Positions 57,720-64,000 of a stretch of DNA of 64,000 nucleotides are shown here, one piece after another (position 1 is the stretch's first letter; each line of letters begins with the position of its first letter). The notes beneath the pieces are model-generated. The model was given only the letters and a program-made list of their open reading frames with translations. It was not told the origin of the DNA and made no database searches. The position numbers and the translations under genes were made by a program. Source of the DNA: JAXMCI01 sp046349435 (GTDB taxonomy: Bacteria > Pseudomonadota > Alphaproteobacteria > Dongiales > Dongiaceae); the NCBI GenBank assembly GCA_046349435.1, contig JAXMCI010000005.1, positions 124,001 to 188,000 of the forward strand, written 5' to 3'.

Positions 57720-58586
57720 CTAGAGCGAGGTCGCGGCGAAGGTGTCGCAGTCGGCGACCCGGCCGCCCTCGAGGCCGCGCTTGAACCAGCGCACGCGCTG
57801 GGCCGAGCTGCCGTGGGTGAAGCTCTCCGGCACGACATAGCCCTGCGCCTGCCGCTGCAGCCGGTCGTCGCCGATGGCGCTGGCCGCGTCGAGCGCGGCC
57901 TCGACGTCGCCCTGCTCGAGGATGTGCTTCGTGCGGTCGGCATGGTTGGCCCAGATGCCGGCGAAGCAGTCGGCCTGCAGCTCCTGGCGCACCGAGAGCG
58001 CGTTGCGCTCGGCCTGGCCGGCGCCGGCGCCCTGGCGGGAGACCTGCTGGCCGATGCCGAGCAGGCTCTGCACGTGATGCCCGACCTCGTGCGCCACGAC
58101 ATAGGCGGCGGCGAACTCGCCGGGCGCGCGGAAGCGCTGCGACAGCTCGCGGAAGAAGTCGAGGTCGAGATAGACCTTGCGGTCGCGCGGGCAGTAGAAC
58201 GGGCCGACCGCCGATTCGGCCATGCCGCAGGCCGACTGCACGGCGCCGGTGAACAGCACCAGCACCGGCGGGTCGTAGCTTCGCCCGGCGTTGCGGAAGA
58301 TGTCGCCCCAGGCATCCTCGGTATCGGCCAGCACCACCGCGACGAACTCGCGCGCCTCGTCCTGGCCGGACGGCGGCGCGCTGCTGCCGGAGTCGACCGG
58401 GCCTGAATCGACGCCGGGCGCCGGCTGGCCGCCATCGAGGATGACGCTCGGGTCGACCCCGAAATAGAGCGCGATCAGCGCGATGATCACCGCGCCGATG
58501 CCGCCGCCGGCGAGCCGCCCGCCGCCGAGGGAGATCCCCCGGCGGTCCTCGATGTTGCCGCTCTGCCGCCCACCCCGCCAGAGCAT
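57720..58586 (-). CDS. YpfJ-type neutral zinc metallopeptidase
   Basis: 288 residues. The N terminus RGGRQSGNIEDRRG and one membrane segment (GGIGAVIIALIALYFGVDP) are followed by the catalytic part: FYCPRDRKVYLDLDFFRELSQRF, the zinc motif HEVGHH and the third-ligand region QELQADCFAGIWANH. This matches the COG2321 family, whose substrates are not known. It is 8 bases from the DUF883-like gene upstream. Confidence 0.92.
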   Translation of the reverse strand: MLWRGGRQSGNIEDRRGISLGGGRLAGGGIGAVIIALIALYFGVDPSVILDGGQPAPGVDSGPVDSGSSAPPSGQDEAREFVAVVLADTEDAWGDIFRNAGRSYDPPVLVLFTGAVQSACGMAESAVGPFYCPRDRKVYLDLDFFRELSQRFRAPGEFAAAYVVAHEVGHHVQSLLGIGQQVSRQGAGAGQAERNALSVRQELQADCFAGIWANHADRTKHILEQGDVEAALDAASAIGDDRLQRQAQGYVVPESFTHGSSAQRVRWFKRGLEGGRVADCDTFAATSL

Positions 58587-58594
58587 GGGCGGGC

Positions 58595-58876
58595 CTAGCG
58601 GCGGCCGAACAGCTGGCTGATCAGCCAGCCGATGGCGACGCCGGCCAGCAGCGCCATGATCGGATGGTCCTCGATCTGGCGGCCGACCGTGCGCACCGTG
58701 CTGCGCCCCATGTCGTAGGCGTCGCTCGCCACCTGGCCGGCGCTGTCGCCGGCGTCGCGGGCGTAGCGCGCCGCGTCGCTCACGTAGCCGCTCGCCTGGT
58801 CGAGATAGTCGCCCGCCTGGCCGGCGGCCCGATGGATCGCCGATTCGCCCGCGCGCCGAGCCGACTGGGTGCGCAT
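58595..58876 (-). CDS. DUF883/ElaB-YqjD-like membrane-anchored protein
   Basis: 93 residues: an amphipathic helical region (QAGDYLDQASGYVSDAARYARDAGDSAGQVASDAYDMGRSTVRTVGRQIEDHP) and a C-terminal membrane helix (MALLAGVAIGWLISQLFGRR). This layout is typical of stationary-phase ribosome-binding inner-membrane proteins. The ATG at 58876 has GGAGG at good spacing. It precedes the zinc peptidase gene in the same direction. Confidence 0.85.
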   Translation of the reverse strand: MRTQSARRAGESAIHRAAGQAGDYLDQASGYVSDAARYARDAGDSAGQVASDAYDMGRSTVRTVGRQIEDHPIMALLAGVAIGWLISQLFGRR

Positions 58877-59180
58877 GCCGCCCTCCATTGCTTGCTGATC
58901 GTGGCCGTAGTGGCGGAGAAACGCGCGGCAGCGCGGAAAGTTGCCCCGGCGCGCCGCCGCCCGGCTGCAATAATTCCGCGGCTGCCGCCGAACGACTTCT
59001 CGGGATCCCGCATTGGTCGGCTGAGTGACCCATCGACCTCGCCCAGCCGGGAGCGATGCGGCCTCGTCGGGTCCCGGCGTCGGGTCCCGGCCGGCCGATC
59101 GCCGAGACGGGAATGGCTCCCGCCGACATCTCTGGGCCGACATCGATGGCGCGAAGGCCTAGATGCTCAGGAGAGATGTC

Positions 59181-59486
59181 ATGCGGATGCTGATTCCGGC
59201 GCTGCTCGCCGTCTGCGCTCTGCCGGCCGGCGCCATGGCCCAGCAGGCCAGCCCGGCCTGCGCCCCCTACCGGACCGTCGTCAAGAACCTCGCCGGCTCC
59301 TATCACGAGCACCCGGTCGCCCGGGCGATCGGCGGCGAGGGCCAGGCGCTGATGGTGGTGTTCGCCAGCGAGCACGGCGCGACCTGGACGGCGGTCAGCG
59401 TCCGCCCGAAGGACCAGCTGACCTGCATCGTGGCCGCGGGCACCGACTGGCAGATCGACCAGATGTCGATCGGCGAGGGCTCCTGA
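59181..59486 (+). CDS. Small secreted protein (101 aa)
   Basis: 101 residues with a Sec signal peptide (MRMLIPALLAVCALPAGAMA-QQ). The mature domain has two Cys (SPACAPYRTVV and QLTCIVAAG) and the segment ALMVVFASEHGATWTAVSV. AGGAGA lies 6 bases before the ATG at 59181, so this start is preferred over an ATG six codons upstream. Function unknown. Confidence 0.75.
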   Translation: MRMLIPALLAVCALPAGAMAQQASPACAPYRTVVKNLAGSYHEHPVARAIGGEGQALMVVFASEHGATWTAVSVRPKDQLTCIVAAGTDWQIDQMSIGEGS

Positions 59487-59508
59487 GCCTCCCTCGGGCG
59501 AGCCGCCC

Positions 59509-60558
59509 TCAGCGGGCCGCCAGGGCGGCGAGGTCGCGGCGCACGGCGTCGAGCACCGGCGCCCAGTCGCCCGGCCGCCGCTGCCGGTAGAGCCGCATCG
59601 TCGGGTACCACGGGCTGTCGCGGCGGCCGGCCAGCCAGCGCCAGTCGGCGTCGCGGTGGAGCAGCGTCCAGACCGGCAGCATCAGGCTGCCGGCGAGATG
59701 CGCCACCATCGAATCGATGCTGATCACCAGATCGAGGCGGCGCATCAGCCGGACCGTGTCGAGCACCGCCATCGAGTCGTCGCCGGGGTTGCGGAAGGCC
59801 GGCGCCGGCAGCCCGGCGGGCAGCCGCGCCGCCGGCCCGCGCTGCAGCGAATGGAAGGCGACCCCGGGCAGCCCGGCCAGCGCCGCCAGGCAGCGCGGCG
59901 GCAGCGAGCGCCGCGCGTCCCAGTCGCCGCCGGCCCAGGCCAGCCCGACCCTGAGCGCTGCGCCCGGCGCGCGGGGCGACCTGGCGGCGATCCCGGCGGC
60001 GGCGAGCGCCGGCGGGACCGGCGGCAGGCGGTCCAGCGTGGCGCGCAAGGCGTGCGGCAGCTCCATCAGCTCGATCTCGACCTCGGCGCCGGCGGCCTGG
60101 CTGCCCGGCGGGCCGATCGCGTCGATCCCGCCGAGCGGCGCCAGCAGCGGCAGCAGCGCCGGCTGGCACTCGACGGCGACCTGGCGGGCGAGCCGCCGCA
60201 GCGGCGCGACGAAGCGGATGAACTGCAGGGTGTCGCCGAGACCGTGGTAGCAGCGCACCAGCACCCGCCGGCCGGCGAGCGGCGTGCCGTCCCACACCCA
60301 GCGCAGATGCTCCGGCCGGTCGAGGCAGCCGGCGCCGCTGCGCCGGCGCTCGGCGATCACCCGGTCGCTCTCGGCCCAGGCCTCGGCGAAGCGGCCGAGC
60401 AGCATCGCCGACACCCAGCGCCGCTCGACCCCTTCGCCCGGATCGAGGCCGAGTGCGACGGCGCGGCGATAGGCGGCGAGCGCACCCCGGATCCGGCGCC
60501 GGCCGAGCAGCCGGTCGCCCCGGGCGACCTGGTGCGCAGCGGCGGCGAACGGGGACAT
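59509..60558 (-). CDS. TPR-like glycosyltransferase family 9 protein
   Basis: 349 residues. A short TPR-like N-terminal part (GALAAYRRAVALGLDPGEGVERRWVSAMLLGRFAEAWAESDRVI) is followed by a GT9-type domain: VRCYHGLGDTLQFIRFVAPLRR, VGLAWAGG and the donor-site region LDLVISIDSMVAHLAGSLMLPVWTLL. Such fusions are related to ADP-heptose transferases and are often tied to surface glycans or protein O-glycosylation. It stands alone here. Confidence 0.85.
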   Translation of the reverse strand: MSPFAAAAHQVARGDRLLGRRRIRGALAAYRRAVALGLDPGEGVERRWVSAMLLGRFAEAWAESDRVIAERRRSGAGCLDRPEHLRWVWDGTPLAGRRVLVRCYHGLGDTLQFIRFVAPLRRLARQVAVECQPALLPLLAPLGGIDAIGPPGSQAAGAEVEIELMELPHALRATLDRLPPVPPALAAAGIAARSPRAPGAALRVGLAWAGGDWDARRSLPPRCLAALAGLPGVAFHSLQRGPAARLPAGLPAPAFRNPGDDSMAVLDTVRLMRRLDLVISIDSMVAHLAGSLMLPVWTLLHRDADWRWLAGRRDSPWYPTMRLYRQRRPGDWAPVLDAVRRDLAALAAR

Positions 60559-61030
60559 CGCGACTCTCCCGGAGCATGGTCCGTCGTCAGAACCGGGGAT
60601 GAAATGCGCGGTTCCGGCGTCCCGGGCGCCGAATCGGCCGTGCGGAGCGCCGCGGGGCGCCGCTGCCGCCGGGCCGCCGCCGCAACGCCCGCGGGCCGCG
60701 CCGGGCGGCCCGCGCCGGGCTGGCTACGGCTACGCTAAGCGTCTATAGTTGCAGAGAAAATCGCTGCGGGTGGCGGTTGACCGGCAGCATCGGGGGCGGC
60801 GAATACAGGACCGCGACAGCACCCCACGGCGCCCGTTACCTGTGGCGGCAGAACCATTTCCGCGAGGCGCGTGTTGACAGCGGCGGGCGGCCGAGACAAA
60901 TTTGGGCGTCCAGTGCTTGCCGAGGGGGCATTACAGCACGATCGCAAGGGTAGCGGCGGCGGTGGCCGTCGAGACGACCTGACGCGAGCATTCGTCTGAC
61001 GAGTGCCACGACCATAGAGGGATACGGACC
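60559..61030. other. Gene-free gap with promoter of small lipoprotein
   Basis: 472 bases without a supported gene. Besides the promoter at 60874 there is a second weaker TTGACC-N18-GAATAC pair near 60777-60806. A short A+T-richer patch occurs around 60745-60760. Confidence 0.6.
60874..60902 (+). promoter_or_regulatory. Candidate sigma-70-type promoter
   Basis: A perfect TTGACA lies 17 bases before CAAATT. It points toward the small lipoprotein gene starting at 61031 and would give a leader of about 120 bases. The -10 match is only three of six. Confidence 0.35.
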
Positions 61031-61201
61031 ATGAAGAAGGCTTTCTCCTACCTGCTGCTCGCTGCGACGCTCGCCGTGGGGCTGGCCGCCTGCACCGGCC
61101 CGAAGTATGAGCGCGGCGCGCTGTTCGACAACAACTGCAGCGGCCATGCCCTGCTGCCGGCCGGCGACGGCTTCTGCGAGAAGTACACCGCGGGCCAGTA
61201 A
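61031..61201 (+). CDS. Small entericidin-like lipoprotein (56 aa)
   Basis: 56 residues: MKKAFSYLLLAATLAVGLAAC with a good lipobox (LAAC, Cys21), then a hydrophilic mature part of 36 residues with two more Cys (NNCSGHALL and DGFCEKY). It has its own promoter-like sequence upstream and two hairpins downstream, so it is a free-standing gene. Its small size resembles entericidin-type lipoproteins, but the mature sequence is different. Confidence 0.7.
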   Translation: MKKAFSYLLLAATLAVGLAACTGPKYERGALFDNNCSGHALLPAGDGFCEKYTAGQ

Positions 61202-61221
61202 GCTTTCGATCTGGTTAGCTG

Positions 61222-61245
61222 CCGGCCCGCATCTGTCCGGGCCGG
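61222..61245. terminator. Hairpin after small lipoprotein gene
   Basis: CCGGCCCG and CGGGCCGG pair perfectly over 8 bases with an 8-base loop, 20 bases after the stop. No T-run. Confidence 0.45.
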
Positions 61246-61267
61246 TGCAGGGGTCGTAGCGCGAATT

Positions 61268-61308
61268 GCCCGCCGCGTCTTGGATCATTGATCCGGGGCG
61301 CGGCGGGC
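61268..61308. terminator. Larger two-stem hairpin, probably bidirectional
   Basis: GCCCGCCGCG pairs with CGCGGCGGGC. The loop contains a second stem GGATCA/TGATCC. It lies between the rightward lipoprotein gene and the leftward CBS gene that ends at 61349, so it can end both transcripts. Confidence 0.55.
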
Positions 61309-61348
61309 CTTCGTGCGCTCGGTTCCCGGCTGGCCAAAGACCGGCAGC

Positions 61349-61783
61349 TCAGCGCCCGGCCAGCACGTACTGGCGGAGCGAATCGACCTCGTGGGCGGCC
61401 TCGTCGAGGCGCGCCTTGACGACGTCGCCGATGCTGACGATGCCGCCCAGCCGCCCGTCCTCGAGCACCGGCAGGTGGCGGACGCGGCGTTCCGTCATCA
61501 CCGCCATGATCTCGCCGATCTCGTCCTCCGGCGCGCAGTGCCGGACCTCGCGGCTCATCAGGTCGGCGACCGTGAGCCCGGCAACCCCGGGTCCGTGCGC
61601 GGCCAGGCCGGCCACCACGTCGCGTTCCGAGAAGATGCCGGCGATGGCCCCGTCGGGGCCGGCCACCGGGGCGGCGCCGATCCGCCGGCGGTGCAGAAGA
61701 TAGCAGGCCTCCGCCACCGTCGTCTCCGGCGGCAGGGTGACCACGTCCCGGCCTTTGTGTTCGAGTATCGCGCGCACGTTCAT
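61349..61783 (-). CDS. CBS-domain pair protein
   Basis: 144 residues made only of two CBS domains: VVTLPPETTVAEACYLLHRRRIGAAPVAGPDGAIAGIFSERDVV and VRHCAPEDEIGEIMAVMTERRVRHLPVLEDGRLGGIVSIGDVV. Such proteins bind adenine nucleotides or NAD and are common in proteobacteria. AGGAGGA precedes the ATG at 61783 by about ten bases; an in-frame GTG three codons earlier is less well placed. Confidence 0.92.
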   Translation of the reverse strand: MNVRAILEHKGRDVVTLPPETTVAEACYLLHRRRIGAAPVAGPDGAIAGIFSERDVVAGLAAHGPGVAGLTVADLMSREVRHCAPEDEIGEIMAVMTERRVRHLPVLEDGRLGGIVSIGDVVKARLDEAAHEVDSLRQYVLAGR

Positions 61784-61891
61784 CGGCTGCACTCCTCCTG
61801 AGTGTCAGGCCCCGCCCGGTGCGCGTCGACGCAGCCGACGTCGCATCGGCCGCAGCTCATGAGGGAATGCTAGGCCCGCCGGCCCGGCGAA

Positions 61892-63325
61892 TCAATCCGG
61901 CGTGGCAATGGCCGGCGCCGCGGCCGGGGTGCCGTCGCCGGCGCGCCGCAGGCGCAGCACCAGCAGCAGCGCGAGCAGTGGCGCCAGCGTCGCGAGCCCG
62001 TCGACCAGCCGCGCCGCCGCCGCGACGCTCGGGCCGGCAATGCCCCGGTCGAGCCCCGCCAGGTTGGCGAGCAGCCCGGCCAGCGCCGCCGCGAAGGCGA
62101 TGCCGATGGAGCGCATGGTGGGGATGGCGCCGGCCGTCAGCGACTCCTCGCCACGGCGCGCCAGCCGCAGCGTGCGCGAGGTCAGATGCAGGTTGCAGGC
62201 GCCGATGCCGAAGCCGGTGAGCGCGGCCAGCCCGCCGATCGCCCAGAGCGGCAGCGAGACGATGCCAAGCGTCAGCCCGCCCATGCCGATGACCGCGAGC
62301 GCCTGGCCGCCGACCACCGCCGCCATCTCGCCCCGGCCGCGCCAGCCGGCGGTCGCGAAGGAGGCGGCGGTCCAGCTCACCGCCAGGGCGGCGATCATGT
62401 AGCCGGCGACGAGCGGCGGCGCGCCGTGCAGGACCTGCAGGCTGAGCGGCAGGAAGATGTTGATCGAGGTGTAGGTCAGGGCGTGCAGGATGTAGATCCA
62501 GTTCGCCATGCCGACCGGCTGGATCAGGGACAGCGGCGCGGTCGGGAACAGCCGGTTGGCGGCGCGGGCGTCGAGCAGGATGGCGGCGCCGACCAGCGGC
62601 AGGGCGAGCAGGATCAGCGCGGCCTGCGGCAGCGCGCCGGCGACCGCGCTGGCCGCCCCCACCGACAGCACGCCGGCGCTGAGCAGCGCCAGCCTCTGCC
62701 AGGGAAACTGCGCCGGCCGCGGGCGGCCGGCCGCGCCGGCGGGCCGCGCCGGCAGGGTCAGCCAGGCGACCAGGGTGAAGCCGGCGATGATCGGCAGGGT
62801 GACCAGGAAGGCGCCGCGCCACCAGTGCAGCTGGGCGAACAGCCCGCCGAGCAGCGGCCCGAGCAGCGCCGCCACCCCCCACATGCCGGAGACCAGCGCC
62901 AGCACCCGGGTGCGCAGCGCCGCGACGAAGAGCTCGCTGACCAGCGCCATCGACAGCGACAGCAGCAGGCCGCCGCCGAAGCCCTGGGCGGTGCGCCCGA
63001 GCAGCAGCACCAGCATGGTCGGGCTGGCGCCGCAGGCGCCGCTGCCGGCGAGGAAGACGAGGCCGCCGGCGACGAAGCCGGCGCGGCCGCCGAGCCGGTT
63101 GCGCAGCGGCGCCGCGCTGGCCGCCCCGACGATGGAGGCGACCATGTAGATCATCGTCGGCCAGGCGTAGAAGGCCGCGCCGCCGATGTCGGCGACGACG
63201 CCCGGCATCACCGTCGAGATGACGAAGACGTCGATCGCGTGCAGCCCGACGGCCAGGGTGAGGACCAGCGTCGGCCCGGCGCGCCCGTCGCGCAGCACCT
63301 CGATCCAGGATGGCGGGGTCGTCAT
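61892..63325 (-). CDS. MFS transporter, 14-TM drug-export type
   Basis: 477 residues with about 14 membrane segments: LHAIDVFVISTVMPGVVADIGG, LLGRTAQGFGGGLLLSLSMALV and GMWGVAALLGPLLGGLFAQLHWWRGAFLV (the DHA2-type motif C region). Likely an exporter of small molecules or drugs. The ATG at 63325 gives the expected short cytoplasmic N terminus. An inverted repeat lies about 100 bases upstream. Confidence 0.9.
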   Translation of the reverse strand: MTTPPSWIEVLRDGRAGPTLVLTLAVGLHAIDVFVISTVMPGVVADIGGAAFYAWPTMIYMVASIVGAASAAPLRNRLGGRAGFVAGGLVFLAGSGACGASPTMLVLLLGRTAQGFGGGLLLSLSMALVSELFVAALRTRVLALVSGMWGVAALLGPLLGGLFAQLHWWRGAFLVTLPIIAGFTLVAWLTLPARPAGAAGRPRPAQFPWQRLALLSAGVLSVGAASAVAGALPQAALILLALPLVGAAILLDARAANRLFPTAPLSLIQPVGMANWIYILHALTYTSINIFLPLSLQVLHGAPPLVAGYMIAALAVSWTAASFATAGWRGRGEMAAVVGGQALAVIGMGGLTLGIVSLPLWAIGGLAALTGFGIGACNLHLTSRTLRLARRGEESLTAGAIPTMRSIGIAFAAALAGLLANLAGLDRGIAGPSVAAAARLVDGLATLAPLLALLLVLRLRRAGDGTPAAAPAIATPD

Positions 63326-63420
63326 GACACTCCTGCGCCGGCGCTCCCGGCGGGTATAGACCGGCCGGCCGCGATGGAGCACCCGCCGCTGCCGCATGGC
63401 CGGTCTGCTGCGGCAGATGG

Positions 63421-63442
63421 AACATTACGGATCGTTAATGTT
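63421..63442. promoter_or_regulatory. Inverted repeat AACATTA-N8-TAATGTT
   Basis: A perfect 7-bp inverted repeat in an A+T-rich patch, 96 bases upstream of the MFS start. It could be the operator of a TetR/MarR-type repressor of the exporter, or overlap the promoter of the rightward short transcript. Confidence 0.45.
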
Positions 63443-63566
63443 GCCATCAGCCTTGGGAAAGGTGCCCCGGGGTAGGGTTTGGCCGTTCGCAACGAGGTCC
63501 CAACCCTTACCTCTCTCTGTTCGTTGGAGCGGCGCTGCCGGGAGCTTCGGCAGCGCCGACTTTTTT
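63443..63566 (+). ncRNA. Candidate small RNA ending at intrinsic terminator
   Basis: About 120 bases without a good reading frame lie between the operator-like A+T patch and a strong rho-independent terminator pointing rightward. No rightward gene upstream explains that terminator, since the neighbouring gene is transcribed leftward. The sequence has local pairing options such as GGTTTGG and CCAACCC. I cannot match it to a known RNA family. Confidence 0.35.
63531..63566 (+). terminator. Strong rho-independent terminator
   Basis: GGCGCTGCCG and CGGCAGCGCC form a perfect 10-bp stem with a 7-base loop, followed after three bases by TTTTTT. It is the only textbook intrinsic terminator seen in the window. 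Confidence 0.9.
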
Positions 63567-63700
63567 GTTGCCACGCCGAAGCTTACCGAGAATTAATCGA
63601 GCGGCCAGTGAATCGAGAGCCGCCCGCTCCCATCTTGACGATCAGCGCGCGGGCGGCCCCGACGGCGCCGCCCATCCGTCCGTCGAGAGGAGATGCCAGT

Positions 63701-64000
63701 ATGCAGCTTCTGCAATGCCTGCACGGGGGGGCCGACCGGGCATCCCCGGCGCCTCAACGCCGTTCCGGCCTGGGGCTGGCCGCGGCCGCGGCCCTCGGGC
63801 TCGCCCTGGCGGCCGGCGCCGCCGAGGCGGCCCCGCCGCCGCTCAGCTTCGCCGACCTCGCCGCCAAGGTGTCGCCGGCGGTGGTCAACATCTCCTCCAG
63901 CCACGTGGTGACCGGCCGCCGCGGCGGCATGCCCGGCCTGCCGTTCGAGTTCCCGCCGGGCTCGCCGTTCGAGGAGTTCTTCAAGAAGTTCCGCGACCAG
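63701..64000 (+). CDS. DegP/HtrA-type serine protease, N-terminal part
   Basis: The first 100 codons of a gene cut by the right edge. A signal peptide (LGLAAAAALGLALAAGAAEA) is followed by FADLAAKVSPAVVNISSS, the typical start of mature DegP/MucD proteins. A Pro/Gly loop (MPGLPFEFPPGSPFEEFFKKF) follows, like the LA-loop region. The catalytic triad and PDZ domains lie beyond the window. AGGAG is 8 bases before the ATG at 63701. Confidence 0.9.
   Translation, partial: MQLLQCLHGGADRASPAPQRRSGLGLAAAAALGLALAAGAAEAAPPPLSFADLAAKVSPAVVNISSSHVVTGRRGGMPGLPFEFPPGSPFEEFFKKFRDQ

Larger units (their letters stand above)
63326..63700. other. Intergenic region with operator-like repeat and terminator
   Basis: 375 bases between divergent MFS and degP-like genes. 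It holds an inverted repeat at 63421, a candidate short transcript, and a clear intrinsic terminator at 63531-63566. The last 130 bases are the degP leader. No protein-coding frame is convincing. Confidence 0.6.

Noticed and set aside
1..64000. tRNA, rRNA, insertion sequence or prophage genes
   Set aside because: None could be recognised by eye; no transposase, integrase or structural-RNA sequence was found.

Overview
The window is about 73% G+C and densely coded. Gene content (BchE/BchJ, a CoxL-type Mo hydroxylase, tandem DUF58/MoxR genes, Lrp- and PotABCD-like catabolic genes, bactofilin) points to an alphaproteobacterium with at least part of the bacteriochlorophyll pathway. This taxonomic call is inference from gene families; no rRNA or tRNA gene was seen.

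Left part (0-15 kb): an ammonium transporter with a divergent PII protein faces a cyanophycin-synthetase-like gene, which suggests a nitrogen uptake and storage corner. Then come a secreted beta-helix protein, a three-subunit molybdenum hydroxylase with its own MoaD-like small protein, an ECF sigma/anti-sigma pair, a DUF1254 protein and a TetR regulator.

15-25 kb: one long leftward operon encodes an SDR, a PLP-dependent lyase/decarboxylase, a PotABCD-like ABC importer, an SRPBCC protein and an Old-Yellow-Enzyme/FeS flavoprotein. A divergent Lrp regulator sits at its head. It reads as uptake and breakdown of an unidentified amine-like substrate. Palindromic repeat elements lie inside and beside it.

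25-39 kb: a response regulator; a radical-SAM gene overlapping a DUF4130-UdgX fusion (DNA repair); bchE with a frameshifted bchJ behind an FNR/FixK-type box; a six-gene MoxR/DUF58 envelope operon; three tandem paralogous membrane proteins.

39.6-47.8 kb: a bactofilin, then a molybdenum locus: two MoeA-type genes (the first and the 5' part of the second scrambled by many frameshifts between about 40.2 and 42.26 kb), a methyltransferase, a one-domain ModE, modABC (ModC without TOBE), and a second one-domain ModE. The Mo hydroxylase at 7-10.6 kb is a possible consumer of the cofactor.

47.8-64 kb: mostly housekeeping and envelope genes. They include a frameshifted Sel1 protein, an S46 peptidase, a PRC-barrel protein, a lyxose isomerase-like cupin, a TolQ/ExbB-like three-gene operon behind an AT-rich operator-like region, hemerythrin, an EamA transporter, a zinc peptidase, small lipoproteins, a TPR-glycosyltransferase, a CBS protein and an MFS transporter. 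A candidate terminated small RNA follows, and the 5' end of a DegP/HtrA protease runs off the right edge.
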